NCBI GenBank assembly: GCA_963575745.1
Contig: CAUYUJ010016466.1
Span: forward strand, 1 to 64,000
Length of the DNA: 64,000 nucleotides
Direction of reading: 5' to 3'
Origin: Prorocentrum cordatum
Lineage: Eukaryota > Sar > Dinophyceae > Prorocentrales > Prorocentraceae
The notes under the pieces are model-generated. The model made no database searches. It saw only the letters and a program-made list of their open reading frames with translations, and was not told where the DNA came from. This document shows positions 52,226 through 63,449 of this stretch, one piece after another (position 1 is the first letter of the stretch; every line of letters begins with the position of its first letter). The position numbers and the translations under genes were made by a program.

Positions 52226-52985
52226 GTCACACCCGCAACCCGCCCCGCGACCCACCCGCGACCCACCCGCGCGACCCACCCGCGACCCACCCGCGACCCA
52301 CCCCGCGACCCACCCCGCGACCCACCCCGCGACCCACCCCGCGACCCACCCGCGACCCACCCGCGACCCACCCGCGACCCACCCGCGACCCACCCACGCG
52401 ACCCACCCCGCGACCCACCCCGACCCACCCGCGACCCACCCGCGACCCACCCGCGACCCACCCCACGACCCACCCCGCGACCCACCCGCGACCCACCCGC
52501 GACCCACCCGCGACCCACCCCGCGACCACCCGCGACCACCCGCGACCCACCCGCGACCCACCCGCGACCCACCCGCGACCCACCCGCGACCCACCCCGCG
52601 ACCCACCCGCGACCCACCTTCGACCCAAACCACGCTTCAGGTACAAACTGCAATTTTCGGTGCCTGCGGCTTGCTTTTTTTGCATTCCTTCCAGGTGGAG
52701 AGCCCGCGACCCGCCCCGCGACCAACGCGCGACGCAAACCACGTTCAGGATACAAACCACATTTTTCGGCGCCTGCGGTGGGCTTCTTTTGCACTCGCTT
52801 CAAGTGGAAAGCCCGCGGCCCACCCGCGACCACGTTCAGGGTACAAACCATTTGTTCGGCGCCTGCGGCGGGCATACAAACCAATTGTTTCTGCGCCTGC
52901 GGCGGGCTGCTTTTACATTCCTTCCAAGTGGAGGTCGAGAGCCCGCGACCCACCCGCGACCTAAACCACGCTCACTGAACAAACC
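52226..52985 (+). repeat. GCGACCCACC minisatellite and 90-110 bp repeats
   Basis: 52236-52625 is built of GCGACCCACCC words (10-11 bp). 52626-52985 has three to four larger units, each with ACAAACCA, TTCGGCGCCTGCGGCGGGC and a CTTTTGCATTCCTTCCA-like word, ending in the GCGACCCACC word. Long frames are artefacts. Confidence 0.92.
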
Positions 52986-54252
52986 AATGCCGCACAAGCG
53001 CGGCGGCGGATGTTCGCATGCCGTCTGAGCCCGCAACGACCTCTTCAAGCCCCGCGCATCCACACCAGCCCGTCCAGCAACTTTGCGCTGGCGAGTTGCC
53101 TTGATCAGAGAAGTCGAGGAGCATAAAGTGGAACAAAGGACTGCGTTGCCGTTAACTTGGGAAAGGAGGGGGAGGCAGGAGGAGTAAACAGGGGACGAGG
53201 AGGACGCGGAAAAAGAGAGGATGTAAGGAGAATGCGGAGAAAGAGGAGTAGGTGGACGAGGAAGGGGAGGAGGGGGAGAAGGAGCACGAGGAGGGGGAGG
53301 AGGGAGAGGAGGATGATGATGGACGACAGTGGGAGGACGATGATGGAGGCCGATGAGGGGGAGGACGACAATGGGAGGACGATGATGGAAGGACGAGGGG
53401 GGGGAAAGGGAGGACGAGGAAGAAGAGGAGGAGGACGAGGTGGAGGAGGAGGAGGAGGATGACGACGACGATGAGGACGAGGACGAGGACGAGGAAGAGA
53501 AGGAGGAGGAGGAGGAGGAGGAGGAGGAGGAGGAGGGTCAGGTCAGGGTCAGGCGCTTGGGGGTCTTCGCAAGCCTCTGGAGCACCGAGAGGCCTTTGAC
53601 CCCTGCGTAAGAGCTGTGCAGCATGCCCCCCACCTTCGTGGTGGGGCCTGCCACCGCGTGCCAGGAGGGGGGCCAGTCCGCCCCTGCCTGGCAGACAGAT
53701 CAGCGGCGAGGTCCGCTGACCTCGAAGTGGGGTAGAAATGCCCCCCGCATCCCCCGCCCCTTCGCTAAGTAGAGAGGGACCCGAAGTCGTCCTCCCAACT
53801 CGGCGAGTGGGTGGGGGAGGGGGACACTTCTGCCCTCGCGGGCGGAGGAGAGCTCCCTGACCCTCTGGGCGAGGGAGCCTCTCAAGAAGCGCTCTCGGAC
53901 CGTCTAGTCCGACGGCGAAAAGTAGATACAGAGGCAAAAGAATAGCACCAACCAGCAACAAAAGAGAGAAGAGAGAGAGGCGGCTGCTGCAGCCGCTCGC
54001 CGTCATGGTCGGCGGCCTCCCCTGCCCATCTCCTGCCCTTCCTGTACGCGGGCAATGATGGGATATACTCAGAATAAAAATTGACTCTCTCATTCAATGT
54101 GGCATGGGGAGTGGATGGGGGATCATCTGACCCTCATCACTTTGCAGTCCTCTGGGGAGAAAAAATCACATTTGTGAGTCAGCCGTCGTATGCACCACCG
54201 TCCTATGTCGGTGTTTGTAGCAACTCCCAACCAGCTCCCCGCAATCATCTGT
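52986..54252. repeat. GGA/GAC-rich purine tract (53155-53540) and unassigned DNA
   Basis: The purine tract holds GAGGACGATGATGG duplications (53330-53395) and (GGA)n at 53500-53535. 53541-54252 has no recognised gene. Confidence 0.7.
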
Positions 54253-54360
54253 CATGAGTCAATGAAGTAATGAGTCACTGCAGGAACCATCTGTCACTGT
54301 CGTAAGTAATGAGTCAATGCAATGACGTACTGAGTCAGTGCAGTAATGAGTCAGTGCGAA
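54253..54360 (+). repeat. Cluster of TGAGTCA words
   Basis: TGAGTCA(A/C/G)TG occurs about five times in 100 bp (near 54256, 54272, 54313, 54334 and 54347), separated by AATGCAGTA-type words. It is a short degenerate tandem repeat; TGAGTCA is also the AP-1/GCN4 binding word. Confidence 0.75.
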
Positions 54361-54374
54361 ACCACTAATACCTA

Positions 54375-55537
54375 CTATGATGGCCTTGCTTGGGGAGGCC
54401 CGTCGTTGCCATGCTGCTCATGCGTGGCCAGTTCATGCACATAGTTGGTCGCATCTGGCCAAGGCGGGATCATGGCTTCATCTTCATTACGAAGTATGCC
54501 CAATGTGTACTTCAGCCCATTCATAGCATTCTGCACCTGAAGAGCCTGGCTCTCGAGTTTGCGAACAACTTCTTGCTTCTCAAGCTGCTCTTCCAGATCA
54601 TATTCCATTGGTGGAGCCAGGCGCTGTAGTGCTAATCGAATAAGTCCATGCTGTCTGGTCAGTGCCTTCAGAGCTTCCTGAACAGCTGGGGCTTGTTGTT
54701 CAAGCAGCGGCTTCGTAGTTCTCAACCGTTCATTGCCCATGATGAGTCTTCCCATGGGGCTTGCATATCTTACATCAAAGTACGAGATCTGAGGCATGGG
54801 TATGCTTTGCTCTGTTCCGCAATCTGCGGGGCACCATGCTGAAGACTTCGCCATATTCAGCAGCCGTCGGAGAAGTAATGCCGCCAATGCGGCTCTGTGT
54901 ACAAGAAACGAAAGTCGGAGGCTGCTGCTGGTTGAGCCAAAATAATATCGTGGAAGGTGCGGTGTCACAAAGAGAAGAGAGGCCGTCTGAACCAGTAGGT
55001 GGCAACGGTAACCAAGAACGGTGGGGCACCACTTCTTGCTGGGGTCGGAGGTCGGAGAGTCGGGAAACAACGTACATCCTAGTAGGATCCCTGCCCAAGG
55101 GGGGCCTCTGGAGGTTACTGTGTCTCGTCGGGTCCTTTATGATGTGGCTGCTGTGATGATGGCTCGGTCGTGTCGTGGGCCTCCTTACTGCTTGAGCTCC
55201 CTGTGGGTCTCTCGGGGTGCTGAGGCTCCTCTAGGCCCAAACCTTGCATCATTCTCCTTCTCCTCGCCCTGTATGACAATGCGAGTCTGTATAATTCATT
55301 AAACCGTTCACTAACCGCACGCTGTTGTGTGAGCTTCCCAAAACGCGCTGGGTCGAGAGAAATCTCATGGGCAATTTTTCCTCCGCTCGCTGAGGAGGCC
55401 ACGGAGGCGAGGCCAGAGGTGGGGACGTACCGAGGCCTACCGTCGTTGGGACGGCTGGTGCCGTCGAGCTCCGGTAGTGATCTGTACCCGACCTCAGCGC
55501 CTGCGTAGGCTCGCCTCGACCGCCCTCTCCAGGGCAC
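54375..55537 (-). pseudogene. Downstream part of the zinc-finger gene (broken frames)
   Basis: Two minus-strand frames look protein-like. At 55115-55537 it reads HEISLDPARFGKLTQQRAVSE and FNELYRLALSYRARRRRMMQ, ending in a Ser/Pro/His-rich tail. At 54375-54800 it has helical sequence with NERLRTTKPLLEQQAPAVQEA and LEEQLEKQEVVRKLESQALQ, probably a coiled coil. No family recognised. They follow the zinc-finger region on the same strand and may be its continuation or separate short genes. Confidence 0.45.
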
Positions 55538-56784
55538 TCTTGGGCGCCGCTCCCTGCCCCTTGACGCCGTTCAGCACCAGGATCGCCGTCGTCAAGGCCT
55601 CCTTGAGCTTCGTCGGCGAGTAGCCCCTCGCCATGGTCAGGACCGCCTCGCCTGGCTCCTGTGACATCAGGTGCGGCACGAGGGCCGGGAGCGGGTTGAG
55701 CGTGTACTGCAGTTTGCCTTTGTGCTCGGACTCGTCCAGGTCGTCGCGCTTGTAGGCCTCGTTGACTTTCCAGGAGAGCACTGTTTCTTGTATGATCTGT
55801 GGTCCAATCTTGCCCGTCGTCGCCTCGATGTACTCGCGGATGACGCCCTTGGCTGTCTTCTCGGTGGTGCTCCCTGTGTCGCCGTCCAGCGCTTCGTACA
55901 TCTCCCTGAGCATGGCGCTGCAGATGTGGACGTGGGGGGTTCCGAGACCGTGTTTCTTGCCTGCTGCGCGTACTGCTTGTCCATACTGCTTGGCGGCTTC
56001 CATGCCCGCGATGAACGGGGGCGACGATGCTGGCAGGAGCCAGAAGTCCGAGGTGGTGTGGTAGAGCTCGCGAATGTCCTGCGCGTTGCGCAGCGAGAGC
56101 TTCATCGTCACCGCCAGCCTGTCCTCGTAGCTGCCGTCGGACGGTTCTGCTCCCTTGCCAGAACCTTTGGGAGGGCGCCTGCCGCCTCCGCCGCTGCTCG
56201 TCCCGCTGCCTCCGTCGACTGCGGCTTCGGCGGCGCCTCTCTTGGCAGCTACCCGCTTGGGCTCTGCCCCTGCGAGCTGCCACTCTGCTGCAGGGAGGGC
56301 CATCGCACGTGCGCTGTACAACGTCTGCTGGGCCTTCGTGATGTTCTCTCACGTGCAACTGAAAGGAGCGGAGGGTTTGAGCCTCATGGCCACATAAGCT
56401 GCATGTTAGTGTTGGTGGGGCCTGTACTTCGTGCGCCCATTTGCTGTAGTCAATGTGACACACTCCGTACTTGTCAGCCGAGCGGTGTGCATGATCAATT
56501 GCCGTTTTTCTTGTATTGAATGTGCTCCAACACCAAGGGCATTGATTGGTAATAATCATCTGCGATAGTAAAGTCCTCAAGTTGTGCGCCCCCCTTTTGT
56601 GAGCCTGTAATGCCTGTGCTGTCGTGAAGCGTTTCCCACAGCATTGTGTTTGTCCGTCGTCGTCTTCACATGGGTAGTCGCACCAGTAGGCCTTCGCTAT
56701 TTGGTCGTCTGCTCTGCCTTCATCAATGTCTCCTGCTTGGTTGTTCCAGGTCCTGGAGGCACTGCTGAGTATGCTGGGGTCCAT
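55494..56784 (-). pseudogene. Zinc-finger protein, frameshifted; possibly the 3' part of a LINE
   Basis: From the ATG at 56784 the frame has three C2H2-like fingers: CCGKRFTTAQALQAHKRGAH, CPWCWSTFNTRKTAIDHAH and CSLCGHEAQTLRSFQLHVRE. At about 56340 this frame becomes Arg-rich nonsense, and the neighbouring frame (to 55494) takes over with a Gly/Ser linker, then about 190 protein-like residues (TMKLSLRNAQDIRELYHTT, HVHICSAMLREMYEALDG, GEAVLTMARGYSPTKLKEA). A one-base change near 56340 would join them. Fingers of this kind follow RT in dinoflagellate LINEs (compare ORF2 of LINE-1), so this may be a 5'-truncated element. A host gene with an intron is the alternative. Confidence 0.55.
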
Positions 56785-57352
56785 TGTCGTCCATTGGTCC
56801 GCCGGCTCGACGACGCCCGCGTCGCCCGCGCCCGCCCCCTCACTCTTATCCGCACTTGCGGGGTGCTATACACATAGAAATAAAGATATAGATCTATATG
56901 CACATAACCGGCGTTCCAGGCACGGGGAGACCCAAGCCCCACTCATTTCCAAGCCCATTTTCCATTCTTTCCCGCTCCACGACGACTTCGATGCCCTCCA
57001 AAACGGCCAAGATGGCTCAAGGCGGCCTCAGAGATGCCTCCAACACCGCCAAGAAGCCCCCAAGACGCCCCCAGAGGCCCCCAAGAGTCCTCTCAAGAGA
57101 GCCCCAAGAGGCGCAAAGTGCCCCACTCCCTTCGGAAAGCGTATATCTTTACCATGTTCGCCTCTTGGGCTTTCACGGCGTCCAAGACGGCCCGAGAGGC
57201 CCCCAAGATCGTCTCTAGACGGCCCAAGAGGCTCCCAAGAGAGTCTCCAAGACAACCCCAGACAGCCCCAAGACGGCCGAAGACGGCCGCAGAACGCCCC
57301 AAGAAGGGGCCCAGAGGGGTCCCCGAACGGACATTTGAAGCTCTCCGCGCCT
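56785..57352 (+). repeat. Short spacer and CAAGACGGCC repeat array P8
   Basis: Array words start at about 56985 (CCAAAACGGCCAAGATGG) and run to about 57320, with the spacer TTCGGAAAGCGTATATC related to one in P6 on the other strand (TTTTCCGAAGGG). Confidence 0.8.
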
Positions 57353-57659
57353 AGAGTAAGGTCGAGCATGTCCCCCTTCAGGCAGATTTTGAAGGAAAAA
57401 ATACAACTACCCCAACAATACACCGAAATCGACAAAAATATACAAAAAAACGTCCCCTTCTTATTTTGTTTTTTAAACTATTTTCGAACATTCCTCCTGT
57501 AGAGGCACGTGCCCGACTTAAGCCTAGAGGTCCCCAGGAGTCCCCTAGAGGCCCCAAAAGGCTCTCCAAGAGGGCCCTACCCCCCAGTCTGGGGCGGCGG
57601 CAGCTCGGTGGGTTCCGGCTGGCGGCAGAGGGGCGGAGGCGGCGTCGGCTGTGCGCAAC
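57353..57659. other. Unassigned DNA
   Basis: An A-rich stretch (57395-57480) and a short P-family relic (57515-57575). No gene seen. Confidence 0.5.
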
Positions 57660-57852
57660 CAGTTCGGCTACACGCAAGAGTGACCCTCGGTAAGAGTGAC
57701 CTTTGGTGCGCGGCTTTTTGGGGGCCGCATGGGGGACCAAACCTGGGCGCGCAAGCCGCTGCTCCTGCTACGTCTTCAGCCATCTGGGGACCCATCTGGG
57801 CCCGCATCAAGGGGCCACTCCGGCGACAGGTCACTCTTACGTCTAGTCGACC
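57660..57852. mobile_element. Fold-back repeat G, copy 2
   Basis: Same order of words as 37337-37521. The word AAGAGTGACC occurs twice at the left end and inverted (GGTCACTCTT) at the right. Confidence 0.7.
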
Positions 57853-58380
57853 AGTGACCCTGGGCAAAGAGTGCCCCGCCGGCGCGCGGCTTGCCGGCGG
57901 CCGTCGGGCGCGGAGCGACGGGGGCGCCCCTGCGAGCCTGGGCTCCGCCCCGCGGCGCCGCCCCCCCCGAACCCGCAGGCCGCCCCCCGTTGCGGCCACT
58001 CCGGCGAGGGGCCCCTCCGACGTGCAGAGCCGGCTGCGGCGCTGCCGGCGGCTCCACGCCGCCGGCGCGGGCATGGGGCAGGACGGGTGCGGAGGGCGGC
58101 CCCGTCGGTCGCGAACGTCGCAGGCCCCAGGGGCCGCAGCGCTCGCGGGGGGCCGCCCCCCCCCCGCTGCCCCAGAGTCCTCCCCTGTCGTTGGCCGCTT
58201 GCCCCTCGGATGTGATGTGCCTCGCCACCGCGGGGTCTCGGCTCGCGGGTGCAGACAGGAAGCCTTCCTCTGCACCTCCGCCTCGCTCTTGCCCTCTCTG
58301 TCTCCGCCTCCTGCCGATCTCTGTCCCTCCTCGTTTCTCGTCCACTCCTTTCTCGCTCGATGGAGCGCTCGCTCGCTCGC

Positions 58381-58417
<37 letters not shown>

Positions 58418-58632
58418 ACGTATCCGTCTTGCTCGCTCTCTTTTTTTTCTCTCTCTCTCTCTCTCTCTCTGTTCTCGCCTCGCCGCCCTGCAGGTCGATG
58501 ATCCAGCCAAAGTACCTCTCGTCGCGCAGGTCCTGCACTCGCCGGGCCGCGGCGCGGAGCACGGCGGGGCCGACTCCCGAAGCAAGCAGACAGCTTCCCA
58601 CCCCCCCCCACGCTTGGGAGGAGGAGAATGAA
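57853..58632. repeat. GC-rich DNA, then GCTC and CT microsatellites (58368-58472)
   Basis: GCTCGCTCGCTC (58368-58392), CT runs and a T run. No domain in the frames of 330-368 residues that cross it. Confidence 0.7.
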
Positions 58633-58793
58633 AGGGGCCCTGGGACACACAAATACATACACACGAATAACAGGACTCCCCATATTTTCCTATGTTTTCT
58701 GCGTTTTCGTCTCCCCCCCCACTTCCCATATTTTCCCATCTTTTCCAGGGGATCGATGATTCATTGTGTCTGTGTGTGTTCTTCCCCTCCTGA
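58633..58793 (+). repeat. Short interspersed repeat F, copy 3
   Basis: Matches 19707-19868 including the upstream AGGGGCCCTGGGACACACAAA, the CCCATATTTTCC core, the GGGGATCGATGATTCATTGTG middle and the TTCCCCTCCTGAG end. Confidence 0.85.
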
Positions 58794-59640
58794 GAGAAGG
58801 GGGGGGGGGGGGGGGACGACGGCACACGCGTTCCGTAGCGTGGGCCCGCCTGGGCACTCGACACCCTCCTGGGAACGGCAGGGCGGGGAGGCGGAAGAGG
58901 GAAGGGGGCACACAGAACCCGCCCCTCCGCATCCTGGACCAGACAACCGACGACACCACCCCACCTGCGGCCCCACGGAGCTCATCGTCCACCAGCAAAT
59001 CTGGCGTGGGTTCTTTGCGTGGTATGCGCTACGGCCCCCGATGGGCCGTAGTGCAACATGGCGGGCCGTAGGTGGGGTGGCGTCGTTTGTTTTTTGGTCG
59101 ACTTTCTTCTCTTCCCTCGGAATACCACCGGGATGTCCGCAAGCGGGGGCGTCCAAGAAGAGGGGGGGGCATCAAAGAGAGGGGCTCCCGCAGATCACGG
59201 CCCGGGCGTGTGCTCGGACCAGGGGGAAGGCCCCATGGGGCGTCCTGACATCGAGAGGGCGGGCCGTGACATCTGTGGAGATAGCATGGTGCCAACCATG
59301 ACATATGCTGCCTCTTTGGTCATCATTTCGACGCCCCCGTTCGAAGCCCCCGGGGACCGCCGAAGGCATCCAGAAGCCTGCACCCTGCACGGCAGAAGGG
59401 CGGCGGAGGGGCAAAGGAGAGGCAGACGCCAGGAGGGAATAGAGAGGGCCGCCTCCCCCGGGTCTCTTCCATGCTTCCATCTTCCCTCTGGCTGCTCCTC
59501 CTGCTCCTCCCTCCACCTCTTCTCCTGCACCCCCTGCTCCTCCTCCTCCTGCTCCTCCTCTTCCTCCTTCTCCAATTTCTGCTCCCCCGCCCCGAATAAC
59601 GCCGCAAAACTACCTGAAGCCTACCAGAATTCTCCAAGCA
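58794..59640. other. GC-rich DNA, no supported gene
   Basis: A G17 run at 58799-58815 is followed by DNA with CTACGGCCC / GGGCCGTAG inverted words (59030-59070). Frames show no domain. Confidence 0.5.
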
Positions 59641-59779
59641 GGCCCAAGAACCAGCTAGCACCGTCCTCCTCCTCCTCCTCCTCCTTCTCCTCCTCATCTT
59701 CACCACCACCACCACCACCACCCTCCTCCTCCTCCTCCTCCTCCTCCTCCTCCTCCTCCAACTCTTCCTCCGCATCATC

Positions 59780-59819
<40 letters not shown>

Positions 59820-60219
59820 GCAGCAGCATCATCATCAGAATCATCATCATCAGCAGCATCATCAGCCTCTGATGATGGCGATGGTGGTGATGATGATGCT
59901 GATGGCGATATGGAGATGATGTTGAGGCTGTTGTTGATGGTGATGGTGATGATGATGGTGATGATGATGACGATGACTATGATGATGCTGATGATGATGC
60001 TGCTGATGACGATGAAGATGAGGATGCTGCTGAACATGATGATGATGGTGATGCTGGTGCTGGTGCTGATGACGATGACGATGATGATGCTGATGATGAT
60101 GATGGTGATGATCATGATGGTGATGGTGATGGTGATGGCGATGGTGATTATGATGATGATTCTGATGATGATTATGATGGTGATGATTATGATAATCATG
60201 TTGATGATGCTGATGATGT

Positions 60220-60269
<50 letters not shown>

Positions 60270-60315
60270 GTGATGGTGATGGTGATGGTGATGGTGGTGG
60301 TGATGGTGATGGTGG
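59641..60315 (+). repeat. CCT, then (ATC), then (GAT)n compound tract
   Basis: CCT triplets (59665-59760), CATCAT triplets (59770-59870), then GATGATGGT triplets to 60310. The repeat switches strand at about 59875 (ATC to GAT), so the halves could pair. The poly-Met, -Ile and -His frames are artefacts. Confidence 0.97.
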
Positions 60316-60458
60316 TCGGAAACGTTTGCTGAGCGCACCGCAGCGGCGGTCCCGGCAACACGCTACGCCCCGCCGACGGATAGCGTGTCGCTCTGTTCTG
60401 TCGGGCGGCGGGAGGCGGAGCGAACCTCGGGGCGCTGGCGCTCGGGAGCTCAGTGTTG
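60316..60458. other. Flank of the 113-bp satellite
   Basis: Contains AACACGCTACGCCCCGCC and ATAGCGTGTCGCTC. Similar CGTGTCGCGCC and GGCGACACGCTAAGCG words occur just after the satellite at 61150-61205, as if the array interrupts a small fold-back sequence. Confidence 0.55.
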
Positions 60459-61137
60459 GGCGCCCGAGTTATCCGGGGTAACTCGGGTCCGGGGTAATTC
60501 GGGTTTGGATTCCCGAAAAACGAACCCGAGTTAGCCCTGACCCGAAATACCCCTGATGATTCGGGGCTCTGGACACCCGAAAAATCCGGGGTAACTCGGG
60601 TCCGGGGTAACTCGGGTTCGGGTTCCCGAATAAGGAACCCGAGTTAGCCCTGACCCGAGTTACCCCTGATGATTCGGGGCTCTGGACACCCGAAAAATCC
60701 GGGGTAACTCGGGTCCGGGGTAACTCGGGTTTGGATTTCCGGGAAAGGAACCCGAGTTAGCCCTGACCCGAGTCATCCCTGATGATTCGGGGCTCTGGAC
60801 GCCCGAGTTATCCGGGGTAACTCGGGTCCCGGGTAACTCGGGTTTGGATTCCCGAATAAGGAACCCGAGTTAGCCCTGACCTGAGTCATCCCTGATGATT
60901 CGGGGCTCTGGACGCCCGAGTTATCCGGGGTAACTCGTGTCCGGGGTAAGTCGGGTTTGGATTCCCGAATAAGGAACCCGAGTTAGCCCTGACCCGAGTT
61001 GCCCCTGATGATTCGGGGCTCTGGACGCCCGAGTTATCCGGGGTAACTCGTGTCCGGGGTAAGTCGGGTTCGGATTCCCGAATAAGGAACCCGAGTTAGC
61101 CCTGACCTGAGTTACCCCTGATGATTCGGGGCTCTGA
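60459..61137 (+). repeat. 113-bp tandem satellite, six units
   Basis: ATCCGGGGTAACTCG(G/T)GTCC begins at 60471, 60584, 60697, 60810, 60923 and 61036, an exact 113-bp period. Each unit contains the inverted pair GGTAACTCGGGTT / AACCCGAGTTAGCCC and ends GATTCGGGGCTCTG. Units 2 and 3 share the variant ACACCCGAAAAATCC. Confidence 0.98.
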
Positions 61138-62436
61138 TTAGTGGTGGTCAGCGTGTCGCGCCGAAGCATGGTGGGCAAGAGCCAGCGGGGCGACACGCTA
61201 AGCGAACGCCCCTGACCGTACGTGAACGGGCCACGTTGTTAGCAACTCGCAGGTGGGATCCAGTCGTGGCAGCCTCCCGCCATGACGGCGTGGGCGCCAG
61301 CGTGTGTCACAGCGTGGCAGACGTTTCTGACCGCACTTGCCGAGGGATACCTCCACAACTCGCAGCTGAGATCCAACCGTAGCAGCCTCCCGCCATCACG
61401 GCGTGGGCTCCCCGCCCAAAGATCCGATGTTATGTTCTTGTTCCTGTACGCGGTTCCCGGAAGACTCGCGACCCTTTCCCCACGACCGGCTTTTCAGTGC
61501 CGAATCGGCTCTTGACGGCCCGGGGCCCCGCAGAAAACGGCGAAACACCTCCGCCTGTATCTGTTCGAACGAACGAACGAACAAGCCATACGCCAGTAGG
61601 CGCGTGGGCAAAAGCATGCGTCTAGCAAGCTCGACGCGGGATCAAGGAAAATGCCGCGAGCCGCGAGCAGCCAGATAAAGCACAAGAGGTAGAAGAAGAG
61701 GAGGAGGAGGAGGAGGAGGAGGAAGAAGGGGCCAGGAGAGCATCATGTACGGTGCACTGAAACTCTGCTCGGGGGCGGTCGGAACCCTCTTTCGTAAAAC
61801 GCCCTTTTTGTGTGTGTGTGTGTGTGTGTGAAAGTTACCAGGGGCACTACACGTGCGCACAGCACCGCACTCCGAGCGGAACCCAGCGGGGTTCAGTCGG
61901 GGCGTTGACCTAAGGAACCCTAAATAAGGAACGAGGCCCCTTTTCTTCAATAAGTTAAACTTCGATTCCCCGTAGAAGACCTAAGGACAACCTAAGGCAA
62001 GCTGCGAAACAATTACGGAACACGGAGCCCCTCCCCAACGAAAAGGGTTCCTTGTTTAGCGCCCCGACTGTAGCCGGCCGACGTCCAAAAACCATCGGAT
62101 GTGTCCAGCGAGACGCACGTCGATTCGCGAAGCCGACTGCGGACTGCACTGGCACATGCGACTGCCAATGTCGAGTGAACCCGTGCACATTTCCTCCGCC
62201 TCCTCTTCCTCCTCCTCCTCCTCCTCCTTCTCCTTCTCTCCCTCATCCTCTTGCTCTTTCTCCTTGTCCTCCTCCTCCTCGTCCTCCTGCTTCTCCTCCT
62301 CCTCCGCTTCCTCCTTCTCCTCCTCCTTCTCCTCCTCCTCCTGGCTTGTCTGGGGGGGGCCTTCTGTCATCGGTCCATCTGCCTGCACCTGTCACCGCCC
62401 CGGCAAAACCTAGAGCCCTCCTTGATAGGGTCCGAG
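61138..62436. other. Unassigned DNA with GGA, GT and CCT tracts
   Basis: GCAGCCTCCCGCCAT(G/C)ACGGCGTGGGC is duplicated at 61268 and 61382. 61445-61530 relates to 35270-35360. Short tracts: GGA at 61700-61722, GT at 61809-61830, CCT/CTT at 62195-62342. No gene seen. Confidence 0.6.
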
Positions 62437-62585
62437 TAGATGGGGTCGAAGGATCTCGCCGCATCGGCGATACATCGGCGATGCATCGCCGATGCATCGG
62501 CGATGCATCGGCCATACGCTGGCGAGGTCGGCGATGCATCGGTGACGTCGGTGTGGAGAAAAGTGGGCCCCACCTCGCGCCGACA
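62437..62585 (+). mobile_element. MITE-like element J, truncated copy
   Basis: Starts TAGATGGGGTCGAAGGAT like 40945 and follows it through the GCATCGGCGATGC palindromes and GTCGGTGTGGAGAAAA, then stops before the right arm. Confidence 0.8.
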
Positions 62586-62930
62586 CTCTCCTTCGTGGAC
62601 GTCTTCGTTGGCCGAGGGGCCTTCTCGGAGGCTCCCACGGCCCCCCCTCGGTGGCTGCGCCAGCTGAGCGGCGGCAGCGGCCGAGCGCCGGGCCGGCGCG
62701 CCCGGCCCCGCCTCGTAGCCCGTGCTCAGGAGCACGCCGGCGTCCAGCCAGAAGAGGTCGCGCACGCCGCGGATGCCTGCCGACCGGCGCCGGCGGCGGC
62801 CTCCTCCAGCCTCTTCCGCCGCCGGCTGCTGACCCAGAGATCCGAGGCCCCGGACGAGAAGATGAGAGCGGTCGTGGCGTGGCTCTGTTCGTTGAGCAGG
62901 GACCGACCGTCCCGGCATTCCTGTAGTCCT
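62586..62930. other. GC-rich DNA, no supported gene
   Basis: No domain in any frame. Confidence 0.5.
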
Positions 62931-63090
62931 ACCACGAAATGTTCTTAGAACCCAAACATGTTCTCAGAACCCGTACGATGCTCTTAGAACATACACCCGA
63001 TGTGTTAATCCAAGACAGCCCCAGCCAGAACTGTTCCAAGAACATCTCGTGGAAACCACAAGAAAGGTGCTTAGAACATTGCTTGGTGGG
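62931..63090. mobile_element. Short fold-back element with GTTCTTAGAAC palindromes
   Basis: CCACGAAATGTTCTTAGAAC at 62931 is inverted at about 63033-63052 with two mismatches. Inside and just after are further dyads: GTTCTCAGAAC, CTCTTAGAAC, GTTCCAAGAAC and TGCTTAGAAC. Confidence 0.7.
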
Positions 63091-63152
63091 GCTACGTGGG
63101 CAGCCAGGACGCTTCGCCACTGCTCGAGTGCGGCCCCCGGGGCCCCCAGCAG

Positions 63153-63368
63153 CTTTGGACACCCGAAATGGGTACCGAAAGAATGGGCAACATGCCCAAC
63201 AGCAAATGTTGTCCCAAACCGACAGCGGCCGCTGTTGGGCGGGCGGCCTCCTGTCTCGAATGGACACAAGCCGCGACGGCGTGGACAGCGGATCTTGTTC
63301 AAAATGAACAAGATCCGCCGTTGGGCATCGTACCCATTCTTTCCGTGCCCATCTCGGGCGTCCAGAGC
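63153..63368. mobile_element. Fold-back repeat H, full copy
   Basis: The left arm at 63153-63213 (GACACCCGAAATGGGTACC, GAAAGAATGGGCAAC) is inverted at about 63310-63368 (CCCATTCTTTCC, CATCTCGGGCGTCC). The interior matches 40120-40250. Confidence 0.8.
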
Positions 63369-63449
63369 AGCAGCCAGTGGGGACGAGAAAAGCCGGCCCT
63401 CTGAGGCAGCCGTCGAGGCCCCCAAGGGTCCACGCACCGAACCAAACTG

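Noticed and set aside
57005-57040. AAGATGGCTCAAGG as a possible spliced-leader relic
   Set aside because: It only resembles the 3' end of the dinoflagellate leader and belongs to the CAAGACGGCC array; the diagnostic 5' part is absent.
59058-60332. 424-residue frame ending in Met/Asp-rich repeats
   Set aside because: Translation of CCT, ATC and GAT triplet tracts.
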